DNA of 64,000 nucleotides from the NCBI GenBank assembly GCA_965219035.1, contig CBDCMR010000003.1, forward strand, positions 558,001 to 622,000, in the 5' to 3' direction. A program made the position numbers and the translations under genes. This DNA is from CBDCKN01 sp965219035. Lineage in GTDB: Bacteria; Gemmatimonadota; Gemmatimonadetes; Longimicrobiales; Gaopeijiaceae. Below are positions 9,283 to 17,604 of the stretch, in pieces. Every line of letters starts with the position of its first letter. The first letter of the stretch is position 1. The notes beneath the pieces are model-generated. The model was not told the DNA's origin, did not search any database, and saw only the letters and a program-made list of their open reading frames with translations.

Positions 9283-10413
9283 ATGACTGGAAGGACGTTT
9301 TACCGGGTGATCGGGGGCGGTGTGGGGATGGCAGTGCTTCTGGCCGTACAGAGCCGGGCCGTTGCGGGGCAGCAGGCGCATGAAGGGATCACCTACGCGA
9401 AGCACGTGGCACCGATCCTTCAGGAGAACTGCCAGATATGCCATCAGCCGAACTCCGTGGCGCCGATGTCACTCCTGACGTACGAGCAGGCGAAGCTCTA
9501 CGCACCACTGATCAAGGTGAAGGTGGAGAGCCGGTTGATGCCCCCGTGGTACATCAACAGGTCGGTCGGCATCCAGAAATTCCAGAACGACAGGGGTCTT
9601 ACCGACGACGAGATCGAGACCATCGTACGGTGGGTCGATGGGGGCGCGGCGTTCGGTGACGAGAAGGACCTGCCACCCCCGGTGGAGTTTCCCGATCCGA
9701 ACCGCTGGCAGCTTGCCGATCGCTTCGGCGAGCCGGACCTGATCATCAAGTCTGAGCCGTACACCCTGGCGGCCGTGACCCAGGACAAGTGGTTCCGCCC
9801 GATCGTCGAGACGGGCCTCACCGAGCCGCGCTGGGTCCGGGCCATCGAGATCAAGCCCTCATACCCGGACGGCCGCAAGATCGTCCATCATATCCTCGCC
9901 TTCCTGGTACAGGAGGAAGAAGGCATCACCGGCCTGGCGAGTACCGCAACGGAGGTCCAGAGCAGCGCCGGGCTCTTCATGGAGTGGGCAGTCGGCAAGG
10001 TCGGGGAGATCTTCCCACCGGACGCGGGCAAGCTGATGTTGCCCGGTTCGAAGATCCGGTGGGAGGTCCACATGCACCCCATCGGCGAAGTGGTGAAGGA
10101 CAATCAGGTCGAGCTCGGCGTCTACCTCTACCCCAAAGACTACGTCCCGAAGAACCGAACGGTGTTGAGGTCTCTGAGCGCTACGGGTCAGTCGGGACGA
10201 GCACCTCATCCTCGAAGTCTCCCTGTCTCCCGTAGAGCTCTCGTTACGGCCGTAGGCCTCCGTTTCCGCACGGGAGCCGGTCTGCCCGTCATGGGCCAAA
10301 GCCGCGTCGGCAAGGAGGTCACGATGTACGCAAGCGTACGGCGATACGAGGTCGACCCCGGGGACGTCCCGGAGCTGACTAAGAAGGTCGACGATGGATT
10401 CGCCGCGCACTAG
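9283..10413 (+). pseudogene. Periplasmic cytochrome c / ascorbate-monooxygenase-like protein, 3' truncated
   Basis: The open frame encodes 376 residues, of which about the first 300 look genuine. It has a signal peptide, then a haem-binding stretch (CQICHQPNSVAPMSLLTYEQA, with CQICH) typical of cytochromes fused to copper type II monooxygenase-like domains, then WFRPIVETGLTEPRWVRAIEIKPS, KIVHHILAF and a HMHPIGE motif. Homologues of this kind continue well past this point. Here the homology stops near PKNRTVLRSL (about 10170). It is followed by unrelated sequence and then the start of another gene at 10324. A GAGGAGGG ribosome site precedes the ATG. I read it as a deletion product rather than a complete enzyme. 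Confidence 0.75.
10324..10413 (+). pseudogene. 5' stub of an antibiotic-biosynthesis-monooxygenase-like gene
   Basis: A strong ribosome site (AAGGAGG, 10314-10320) precedes an ATG that starts MYASVRRYEVDPGDVPELTK, the typical opening of small ABM-fold proteins. The frame stops after 29 codons, where about 100 would be expected. The stub happens to be in frame with the truncated cytochrome upstream. Its TAG stop overlaps the stop of the opposing symporter gene in a CTAG palindrome. The 3' end appears to have been deleted. Whether the short peptide is made is unknown. Confidence 0.5.
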
Positions 10414-11798
10414 GAAGGGCGGCGCACCAGGAAGACCAAGCCAAAGGCCAGCGTCGACGCCACGATCCCGAGGAAGGTGGAGTTCAGCCACGGGGATGGG
10501 TCCGCGAAGTCCGCCAGCTCCACGGCGATCAGCGCTGCAACGCCCACCCCGCTGGCCGCCAGGGCCTCCGGCGTTCCGGGCCGGCCCGCGTAGAGCCCCG
10601 CCACCACCGGGATGAAGAGGCAGACGGCCATCAGGGAGTAAAAGATGGTGAGGGCGTCGATGATCGACGGCAGCACCAGCGCCAGAAGCATGCCGATGCT
10701 CCCTCCAGCGAGAGCCGCACCACGAGCGACGTTTAGCACCCGTCGGTCATCGGCGTCGGGCCTGAGGAAGCGCTTGTAGAGGTCCTTGGACAGGGAAGTG
10801 GACAACATGAAGAGGATGGCGTCGGCCGAGCTGATCTCGGCGGAGAAGACCGCCGCCAGGCCCACGCTCCCGAGAAGCGTCGGAAGGCCGGCAGTCAGGA
10901 CCAGCATAAGGGCATGCTCCCGATCCACGAGGGCCGGGTCGTAGACCCGGGCGATCATTCCGAAGAGGGGCGGAACCACTGCGAAGACCAGCAACGCAAG
11001 GGCCGCGGCTCCCAGGCCCAGGCGAATGGCCCGTTCGTCTACGGCTCCGTATACCTTCTGGACGAGTCCCGGCGAGACCATGAAGTTCGGCGCGAGGAGC
11101 GCCAGGTAGATCCAACCCGAGCGACCTCCCTGCCAGAAGTCCAGGTAGCCCCCGAATGGGGGCGCGGCGGCCACCACGCCCCCCCATCCTCCCACCGCTG
11201 CCCAGGCCCAGGGCAGGGCCACCGCGAAGCCGAGTACCAGAACCACGAGCTGGACCATGTTGACCCACGCGGACGTAAGGAGCCCGCCGGCCGTGAAGTA
11301 GGCTGTCATGACCACCCCGCCGATGAGGACGCCGGCCCACTCGGGCGCCCCCGCCACGAACTCCAGGATCTTGGCCATGGCGATGAGCTGGGCCGCCAGG
11401 AGCGCCGGGGTGCCGAGCCACAGGAGGCCGGTGATGGCCGCCCGAACGGACCGGCCATATCGGAGCTCCAGGTAGTCCCCCATTGTGTAGAGGCCGTGCT
11501 CCGCGGCGATCCGCCAGATTCGCGGTCCGATCCAAAGGGCCAGGATCAGCGTGCCGACGGCGGCCGAGCCCACCCACCACCACCCGGCCAAGCCGTCCCG
11601 GTAGCCGAGCCCGGCGGCCCCCACGGTGCTGCCCGCGCCGATGTTGGCCGCGAGCACGGTGGAGAAGATGAGCGCTGCACCGAGCTTCCGGTTCGCCACG
11701 AAGAAGCCCCCGCTGCTCTCCACCCGCCGGCCAATCCACAGGCCGAGCCCGATGAGGATGGCCGAGTAGACCACTAGGACTACCAGCTCGAGGTTCAC
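10410..11798 (-). CDS. Sodium:solute symporter (SSS/SLC5 family)
   Basis: A 462-residue inner-membrane protein with about 13 hydrophobic helices. The N-terminal half has the SSS signature: VANRKLGAALIFSTVLAANI, GAGSTVGAAGLGYRDGL and the helix with YTMGDYLELRYG. A second conserved block is AEISSADAILFMLSTSLSKD, which is typical of the Na+-binding helix region. The family imports sugars, amino acids, vitamins or carboxylates with Na+; the substrate cannot be read here. It is the last gene of a minus-strand series, 108 bases after the P1 peptidase gene, and ends against the truncated cytochrome locus. Confidence 0.9.
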   Translation of the reverse strand: MNLELVVLVVYSAILIGLGLWIGRRVESSGGFFVANRKLGAALIFSTVLAANIGAGSTVGAAGLGYRDGLAGWWWVGSAAVGTLILALWIGPRIWRIAAEHGLYTMGDYLELRYGRSVRAAITGLLWLGTPALLAAQLIAMAKILEFVAGAPEWAGVLIGGVVMTAYFTAGGLLTSAWVNMVQLVVLVLGFAVALPWAWAAVGGWGGVVAAAPPFGGYLDFWQGGRSGWIYLALLAPNFMVSPGLVQKVYGAVDERAIRLGLGAAALALLVFAVVPPLFGMIARVYDPALVDREHALMLVLTAGLPTLLGSVGLAAVFSAEISSADAILFMLSTSLSKDLYKRFLRPDADDRRVLNVARGAALAGGSIGMLLALVLPSIIDALTIFYSLMAVCLFIPVVAGLYAGRPGTPEALAASGVGVAALIAVELADFADPSPWLNSTFLGIVASTLAFGLVFLVRRPS

Positions 11799-11906
11799 GG
11801 GCGGGCCGGGGTCATGGGGCGAGACGACCGGTGTGCGTCACGGGGCGGCCTGGACTCTTAGGGCGGCGCGCACCGTGCATCACTTGGAGGCGCGGAAGCG
11901 CCCACA

Positions 11907-12965
11907 TCACTGGCCGGCGTTCAGGTCCGAGGCGGAGGGAATCCCCTCGATGCCGGTGGCCGCCCTCACGGCCCGCAAGATGGCTTCGGCGACCATGTCC
12001 GCCGCCAGGGCTCCGATGGTGGAGACGGCCGCCGCGCCGTTGAAGGTGCCGGTGGCCAGGGAGAAGACCGTGTCCCCGTCGCCCGTCGTGTGCGCGGGAT
12101 AGATCGCCCGGGCGAAGCCGTCCTGCGCCATCTGCGCCACCTTCGTTGCCTGGGCCTGGGTGAGCACGGCGTTGGTGGCGACGACCCCGATGGTGGTGTT
12201 GGCCCCGCTCTGCGGCTCGTTCGACTCGCGACCTTCGCGCAGCAGCACCCGGGCGTCGGCGAGGCTCCGGCCGTCGGCTGTACGGACTCCGGCGATCACC
12301 GCACCCGTTGACGGGTCGATGACGTCGCCCACCGCGTTTACCGCCACGATAGCTCCGATCGTGAGGCCACTGGGCAGTGTAATCGACGCGGTCCCGATCC
12401 CACCCTTCATGGCGCGCCGCATGCCCCTCAGCTTCCCTACCGTCGCTCCGGCACCGGCTCCCACATTCCCCTCGGCGGGCGTGTCCGCGGTGGCCCGGGT
12501 GGCCGCTTGGTATCCGCATTCGGCGCCCGGACGAACACCGGGGTCGTCCCCCACAGGGAGATCGTAGAGGATGGCACCGACCACGATGGGTACCACGATG
12601 GACCCCATGCGGTATCCGATGCCTTTCTCGTCCAGGTAGCGCATGACTCCGTCTCGGGCAGCCAACCCGAAGGCGCTGCCGCCGGAGAGGATGATGCCGT
12701 GGACTTCCTGCACGGAATTCACCGGATCCAAGAGATCGGTCTCGACCGTGCCAGGCGAGCCGCCGCGGACGTCCACTCCTCCGACCGCACCCTCTCCGGT
12801 CAGGATCACGGTGCAGCCGGTGGGCCTCTCGCTCAGGGTGTGATGCCCGACCGCGATCCCCTCGACCGCCGTAAGGCCCCACGGGCCTTCTTGAGCCCGG
12901 GCTGCCGACGGAGGCTCTATGGAGCCGAGGAGGATAGAGCCCAGCGCCACCACCGATCGCTTCAT
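11907..12965 (-). CDS. P1 family peptidase (DmpA/L-aminopeptidase-D-esterase type), exported
   Basis: A 352-residue protein with a signal peptide (MKRSVVALGSILLG, cleavage near AARAQ). Family P1 enzymes are N-terminal-nucleophile hydrolases that cleave themselves before a Ser or Thr and then act as aminopeptidases or beta-peptidases. The likely processing site is GANTTIGVVATNA (about residue 255). Other family blocks are LTAVEGIAVGHHT, GIILSGGSAFGLAA and HTTGDGDTVFSLATG. It starts 46 bases after hisD on the same strand with no clear terminator between, so it may be co-transcribed with the histidine genes. Whether it supplies amino acids from peptides is inference. Confidence 0.9.
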   Translation of the reverse strand: MKRSVVALGSILLGSIEPPSAARAQEGPWGLTAVEGIAVGHHTLSERPTGCTVILTGEGAVGGVDVRGGSPGTVETDLLDPVNSVQEVHGIILSGGSAFGLAARDGVMRYLDEKGIGYRMGSIVVPIVVGAILYDLPVGDDPGVRPGAECGYQAATRATADTPAEGNVGAGAGATVGKLRGMRRAMKGGIGTASITLPSGLTIGAIVAVNAVGDVIDPSTGAVIAGVRTADGRSLADARVLLREGRESNEPQSGANTTIGVVATNAVLTQAQATKVAQMAQDGFARAIYPAHTTGDGDTVFSLATGTFNGAAAVSTIGALAADMVAEAILRAVRAATGIEGIPSASDLNAGQ

Positions 12966-13011
12966 GAAGTCTCCTTTGAGGATCCGTCAATTATAGCGTA
13001 CCGGGCGAGCT

Positions 13012-14271
13012 TTACCGAAGCTCCGCGGCTCGCGCGTGGGCCTCCAGCCCCTCCTGCCTGGCCAGCCACGCCGAATCCTCCGCCAGCTCGCGAGATGGAC
13101 CGGGTTGGTCCAGGCGGATCCAGGTACGCACTCGCAGGAAGTCCATGACCGAAAGACCTCCCCGAGCCCGGGCCGTCCCCGACGTTGGGAGCACATGGTT
13201 TGGACCCACTCCGTAGTCGCCGAACACCTCGGCGCTCCTTTCCCCGATGAAGAGGGCGCCGTAGTGGTTGAGGCGGGGCACCAGGTCACGGGCATCGGCC
13301 ATGGACAGCTGCAGGTGCTCGGGCGCGATGGCGTCGCTCACCCGGGCGGCCTCCTCGACGTTGGGACAGGCGATGACGCCCCCGTTCGATATTGCGGTAC
13401 GAGCGGTGTCGGCGGTGGGGAGGTCGCCGAGCTGGGTGCTCAGCTCCGCTTCGACCGCAGTAATGAGAGCCGGGTCCATCACGATCAGGATCGGCACGGC
13501 TTCGGGATCGTGCTCCGCCTGGGCGAGGAGGTCTGCGGCGATCCAGGCCGGATCTGCCGATCCGTCCGCGATGATCACGAGCTCCGACGGGCCGGCCAGC
13601 ATGTCGATGGCCACGGCGCCGGCCAGGAGCTGCTTGGCCGCGTTCACGTACAGGTTCCCCGGACCGACGACCACATCGCTTGGAGGTACCGGCCCGACCC
13701 CGAAGGCCAGACCCGCGATGGCGTGGGCTCCTCCCACCGCTAGGACTCCGTCCACATCGGCTACGGCGGCGGCCGCGAGGGTGATAGGCGTGGGTCGGGG
13801 ACTCGCGACCCAAACCGACTCCACTCCGGCGGCCCGGGCGGTGACGGCGGTCATGAGCACCGAGGAGGGAAGGGGATAGCGCCCGCCGGGGGCGTAGCAT
13901 CCCGCCGCCCCCACCGGATCGATGCGGTGCCCCACGGTCCCCCCGGGGATATCGACGTGGAGGGGTTCGAGAGCGCCCCTCTGGGCGGTGGCGAACTCGC
14001 GGATGCGCCCTCCGATGCGCTCCAGGCGTGCGCTGTCGGATGGCGCCATCGCTTCGAGCTGGGGCCCCAGCTCGTCACGGGTGATGTACAGGGACTGCTC
14101 GGGGCTGCGCTCGTCGAACCTGGTCGCGTACTCCCGGATGGCGGCTTCACCGACGGCTCGGACCCGCTCTACAATGACCTCGGCTTCGCGTTGGATCTCA
14201 AGGGAGATAGCGCCCGGCGTGCCCGCCGCGAATTCCTCGGGGTCTCGACGGGGAAGAAGGCTCTCGGTCAT
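13012..14271 (-). CDS. hisD: Histidinol dehydrogenase
   Basis: A 419-residue HisD, the usual length, which oxidises L-histidinol to histidine in two NAD-dependent steps. Family blocks include GCYAPGGRYPLPSSVLM, VVGPGNLYVNAAKQLL, DMLAGPSELVIIADG, QAEHDPEAVPILI, IAPEHLQL and GPNHVLPTSGTARARGGLSV. The zinc ligands fall in QAEHD and in the APEHL/GPNH region. The start ATG overlaps the stop of the hisA::hisI::hisE gene by four bases. It is the last biosynthetic gene of the operon and completes the pathway. Confidence 0.97.
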   Translation of the reverse strand: MTESLLPRRDPEEFAAGTPGAISLEIQREAEVIVERVRAVGEAAIREYATRFDERSPEQSLYITRDELGPQLEAMAPSDSARLERIGGRIREFATAQRGALEPLHVDIPGGTVGHRIDPVGAAGCYAPGGRYPLPSSVLMTAVTARAAGVESVWVASPRPTPITLAAAAVADVDGVLAVGGAHAIAGLAFGVGPVPPSDVVVGPGNLYVNAAKQLLAGAVAIDMLAGPSELVIIADGSADPAWIAADLLAQAEHDPEAVPILIVMDPALITAVEAELSTQLGDLPTADTARTAISNGGVIACPNVEEAARVSDAIAPEHLQLSMADARDLVPRLNHYGALFIGERSAEVFGDYGVGPNHVLPTSGTARARGGLSVMDFLRVRTWIRLDQPGPSRELAEDSAWLARQEGLEAHARAAELR

Positions 14272-15605
14272 GACGTTCCTCCTTCCGGCTTGGCCGCCAT
14301 GGGTCGGCGTCGGACTCGTCGATGCCGGTGCTCGAGCTCACGGCGTACGTCCTCCATGCCCACGCCGTGGCGGGCCGCACCGACCAGAGCGAAGTAGATG
14401 AGGTCGGCGGCCTCATGGGTGGCGCTCGCGGTGTCGGTGGCATCGGCCAGCTCCGCCGCCTCCTCGAGGAGCTTGGCCCTTAGCAGCTCGGGGTCGGCCA
14501 ACACGCGAACCGTACCCGAGCCGCGCCTGTCCGACGACTCCCCACCACCCACGGAGCCGCCGCCTGTCACCAGTGGTCCCTCGCCGAAGCCGATCTCCCC
14601 CCGACGCTCCTCTATCACCCTTCCGAGGGTGGACAGCGTGAACGCCGTCGGCCAACACGCCCACTCTCCGGTGTGACAGAATCCGGAGCCGTGTTGGCGG
14701 ACCGTGAAGCGCAGGGCGTCCCGGTCGCAGTCCAGGTCCACCCGAAGGAGCTCCTGGGTGGCCCCTGACGTCTCGCCCTTGATCCAGAGCTCGCCGCGGG
14801 AGCGGGACCAATAGATGCCCCGCCTCCGTGACACTGCGGCTTCCAGGCTCTCTCGCGTGCTCCATACCAGCCCCAGGGCTGCGCCGGACTCCTCGCACAC
14901 GACGGTGGGCCAGAGTCGGCTCTCGATGCCCGTGGTCAGAGGGGCGGCCACGGCGGCGCCGAGGGTCAGGTGGCCCGAGTACAGCGCCATCCCCACCTGA
15001 GCCTCGACGCCCAGTCGGTCGAGAGCTGCCACGTCTTCCGCGGTGGTGATGCCGCCCGCCGCGGTCACGCGGGCATCTCCCGCTGCCTCCACTGCTTCCT
15101 CCACGAGCTCCATGCTGAAGCCGGACATCCCTCCTTCGTGCTCCACCTGCGTGAGGAGAAACCCGCCCACGACCGGGGCGAGCTCCCTCATGCGATCGAT
15201 GACCTGGAACGTCGTCTCGGTCCTCCATCCCTCCACCACCACCGTGCCCTCCTCCGCGTCCACAGCCGCCACCACACGCTCCCGGGGAAGCTGCGAGCAG
15301 AAGTCCACGGACGCCGCCGTGCCGATGACGACACGAGTGGCTCCGGCGTCCAGCCAATCGAGGGCCGTCTGGAGATCGCGGATGCCGCCACCGACCCGGC
15401 AGCGTGCGCGCCGCACCATCTCCCGGATCACGCCGGCGTTGGATCCCTTGCCAAGCGCCGCGTCGAGGTCCACGACAGCCACCTCACCGGCGACCGAGAA
15501 CTCCTCGAGACGCTCGAAGGGGTCGCCTCCCTCCAGGACGAGCTCCCGCCCGCGGCGGAGTTGGACCGCCCGTCCGTCCATGAGGTCGATACTCGGAATG
15601 ATCAT
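14268..15605 (-). CDS. hisA-hisI-hisE: HisA-HisI-HisE trifunctional fusion
   Basis: One 445-residue frame carries three histidine enzymes. Residues 1 to about 235 are HisA (ProFAR isomerase), with catalytic Asp in IPSIDLMDGRAVQL and VAAVDAEEGTVVVEGW plus the phosphate loop AAGGITTAEDV. Residues about 240-345 are HisI (phosphoribosyl-AMP cyclohydrolase), with the metal-binding DCDRDALRFTVRQHGSGFCH and TGEWACW. Residues about 365-445 are HisE (phosphoribosyl-ATP pyrophosphohydrolase), with LLEEAAELADA and HEAADLIYFALVG. The HisI-HisE linker is Gly/Ser-rich. Steps 2, 3 and 4 therefore lie on one chain. HisI-HisE fusions are common; adding HisA in front is unusual. It overlaps both neighbours by four bases (ATGA). 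Confidence 0.95.
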   Translation of the reverse strand: MIIPSIDLMDGRAVQLRRGRELVLEGGDPFERLEEFSVAGEVAVVDLDAALGKGSNAGVIREMVRRARCRVGGGIRDLQTALDWLDAGATRVVIGTAASVDFCSQLPRERVVAAVDAEEGTVVVEGWRTETTFQVIDRMRELAPVVGGFLLTQVEHEGGMSGFSMELVEEAVEAAGDARVTAAGGITTAEDVAALDRLGVEAQVGMALYSGHLTLGAAVAAPLTTGIESRLWPTVVCEESGAALGLVWSTRESLEAAVSRRRGIYWSRSRGELWIKGETSGATQELLRVDLDCDRDALRFTVRQHGSGFCHTGEWACWPTAFTLSTLGRVIEERRGEIGFGEGPLVTGGGSVGGGESSDRRGSGTVRVLADPELLRAKLLEEAAELADATDTASATHEAADLIYFALVGAARHGVGMEDVRRELEHRHRRVRRRPMAAKPEGGTS

Positions 15606-17005
15606 GTCCGTACCACCACCCCTTCTCTGCTCAGGAACTCCTTGATGCTTGCCACGGTGAGGTCACCGTCGTGGAAGACGGACGCCGCGAGGACGGCGTC
15701 CGCTCCGGAGTGGAAGGCGGCTGCCACGTCGCTCCTCGTGCCGATGCCGCCCGACGCGATTACTGGCACGGTCACGGCATCGTGCATGGTCCGGAGCAGC
15801 TCAAGGTCGCAGCCGCTCCTGGTCCCGTCCCGATCCCAGCTCGTGAGCAGGATCTCGCCTGCGCCCAGGCGGGTCCCCTCCCGGGCCCACTCGATGGCGT
15901 CCATCCCGGTGGGCTCGCGACCACCCATCACGAGCGTGTCCCAGCTGTCTCCCTCCTGGCGAGCGTCGATGGCCAGGACGATGCACTGCGACCCGAACGC
16001 TTGGGCCAGACGCTCGATGAGGGACGGGTCCCGGACAGCGGCAGTGTTAACGCTCACCTTGTCGGCACCGGCCGACAGGAGCTTGCGCGCGTCGTTGACC
16101 GTGCGAACCCCTCCGCCGACGGTCAGCGGGATGTGGAGGCACGCTCGCACCGAGCGGACCGTGTCGAGCTGGGTCCCCTGCGCTTCGGGTGAGGCCGCCA
16201 CGTCGAGGACGACGATCTCGTCGGCTCCCTGTTGCTCGTAGAGGCCGGCCTGTTCGGCCGGGTCCCCGGAGTCGCGGAGGTTCTGGAAGCGCACGCCTTT
16301 CACCACACGGCCGCCTTTCACGTCGAGACAAGGGACGATGCGGCGTGCCACTTGGTTGAGAGTCGGCCGTGCCACAACGGGGGTGGCCGCCTCCCGAACC
16401 TCGCGGCCCGGCGACTCCCCCGAGAGCCACGCCCGCAGGAGCCCCATGCCGAAGTCACCCGACAGCTCCGGGTGGAACTGGCAGGCCAGGATCCGGCCTC
16501 TGGTGAGGGCCGATACGAAGCGCACCCCGTGCGTCGTCCAGGCCGCGCTCCACCCCTCTGGGGCGTCGGTGAGGCAGTACGAGTTCGCGAAGGCCGCCAT
16601 GCCGGGTGGTAAGATTGACGAAGGGTCCGCCTCGACGCGGTTCCAGCCCAGATGGGGGACCCGCACCGAGGAGGGCAGGCGGACGAATCGCCCCGGAAAG
16701 ATGCCCAAGCCGGCTACGCCGGGGCTCTCGTCGCTGCCCTCTCCCAGCATCTGCATTCCCAGACAGATAGCGAGGAGGGGGGTGCCTGCCTCCTGGACGT
16801 CCAGAAGCGCCCGATCCAGCGCGTCCGCGCGCAGGCTCTCGATTCCGGCTTCGAACCGCCCCACGCCGGGTAGCGCGACGTGGCTCGCCTCCCGCACGAT
16901 GTCGGGCTCCCGGGTCACTACGCCGTCCGCGCCCACGGCGGCGAGGGCGCTCCTCACCGACGCGAGGTTGGCGACCCCGGAGTCGACGATGGCGACCCGG
17001 CTCAC
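15602..17005 (-). CDS. hisH-hisF: HisH-HisF fusion (imidazole glycerol phosphate synthase)
   Basis: This 467-residue protein joins both subunits of IGP synthase. Residues 1 to about 210 are the HisH glutaminase, with the nucleophile Cys in AICLGMQMLGEGSDE and the His/Glu pair in CQFHPELSGDFG. After a short linker, HisF starts at RIVPCLDVKGGRVVKGVRF and continues with VGGGVRTVNDARKLL, AIDARQEG and VIASGGIGTRSD. The start is a GTG at 17005 that overlaps the hisB stop (GTGA); longer upstream frames run through hisB and were rejected. In most bacteria HisH and HisF are separate. A single-chain HisH-HisF in this order is the fungal and plant arrangement and is rare in bacteria. Confidence 0.95.
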   Translation of the reverse strand: MSRVAIVDSGVANLASVRSALAAVGADGVVTREPDIVREASHVALPGVGRFEAGIESLRADALDRALLDVQEAGTPLLAICLGMQMLGEGSDESPGVAGLGIFPGRFVRLPSSVRVPHLGWNRVEADPSSILPPGMAAFANSYCLTDAPEGWSAAWTTHGVRFVSALTRGRILACQFHPELSGDFGMGLLRAWLSGESPGREVREAATPVVARPTLNQVARRIVPCLDVKGGRVVKGVRFQNLRDSGDPAEQAGLYEQQGADEIVVLDVAASPEAQGTQLDTVRSVRACLHIPLTVGGGVRTVNDARKLLSAGADKVSVNTAAVRDPSLIERLAQAFGSQCIVLAIDARQEGDSWDTLVMGGREPTGMDAIEWAREGTRLGAGEILLTSWDRDGTRSGCDLELLRTMHDAVTVPVIASGGIGTRSDVAAAFHSGADAVLAASVFHDGDLTVASIKEFLSREGVVVRT

Positions 17006-17604
17006 GGCTCCACGCCTCCCAGGCTCCCCTTGGTGGAGGGCACATCGTCGAAGCCCGAAGCTTCCAGGGCTGCCCGGAGGGCTAACGCCACCGCCTTGAA
17101 GGCCGCCTCCGCCCGGTGGTGGTCGTTCTCGCCTTTGAGCACGTCGACGTGGAGAGTCAGACCCGCCGTGGACGCAAGGGAGCTCAGGACATGAGGGATG
17201 TTCTCGCACGAGAGCTCACCCAGCCGCTCCCGGGTAAGGCCCAGGTTCACGTCCGCGAACGGGCGTCCCGAGATGTCCACCACCGCCCGTGCCAGGGCCT
17301 CGTCCAGCGGGGCCCAGGCGTAGCCGAAGCGACGGATGCCCACTCGCGGGCCGAGGGCCTGCTGCAGCACCGTGCCGAGCGTGAGTCCACAGTCCTCCGC
17401 CGTGTGGTGATCGTCGATGAGGAGATCCCCTTTGCAGCTCAGCTCGAGGTCGAAGCGGGCGTGCTTCGCCAGTGCGTCCAGGAGGTGATCCAGGAACCCG
17501 ATGCCCGTGGCGATCTCGGCGGCTCCGGTTCCGTCCAGATTCAGCCGGACGCTGATCTCGGTCTCCTTGGTGCGGCGGTCGATTACGGCCTGTCGCAGGG
17601 TCAT
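17002..17604 (-). CDS. hisB: Imidazoleglycerol-phosphate dehydratase
   Basis: A 200-residue monofunctional HisB, without the N-terminal phosphatase found in E. coli. Metal-binding repeats are present: GFLDHLLDALAKHARFD, DDHHTAEDCGLTLG, and near the end GENDHHRAEAAFKAVALALR. Mn-binding His and Glu residues lie in the HHTAED and DHHRAE motifs. It removes water from IGP to give imidazole-acetol phosphate. It overlaps hisC::HAD upstream and hisH::hisF downstream by four bases each. The phosphatase activity missing here may be supplied by the HAD domain fused to HisC next door. Confidence 0.97.
   Translation of the reverse strand: MTLRQAVIDRRTKETEISVRLNLDGTGAAEIATGIGFLDHLLDALAKHARFDLELSCKGDLLIDDHHTAEDCGLTLGTVLQQALGPRVGIRRFGYAWAPLDEALARAVVDISGRPFADVNLGLTRERLGELSCENIPHVLSSLASTAGLTLHVDVLKGENDHHRAEAAFKAVALALRAALEASGFDDVPSTKGSLGGVEP

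Noticed and set aside
14970..16241. 423-codon plus-strand frame opposite the his genes
   Set aside because: It is a shadow of hisA::hisI::hisE and hisH::hisF, which carry all catalytic motifs.
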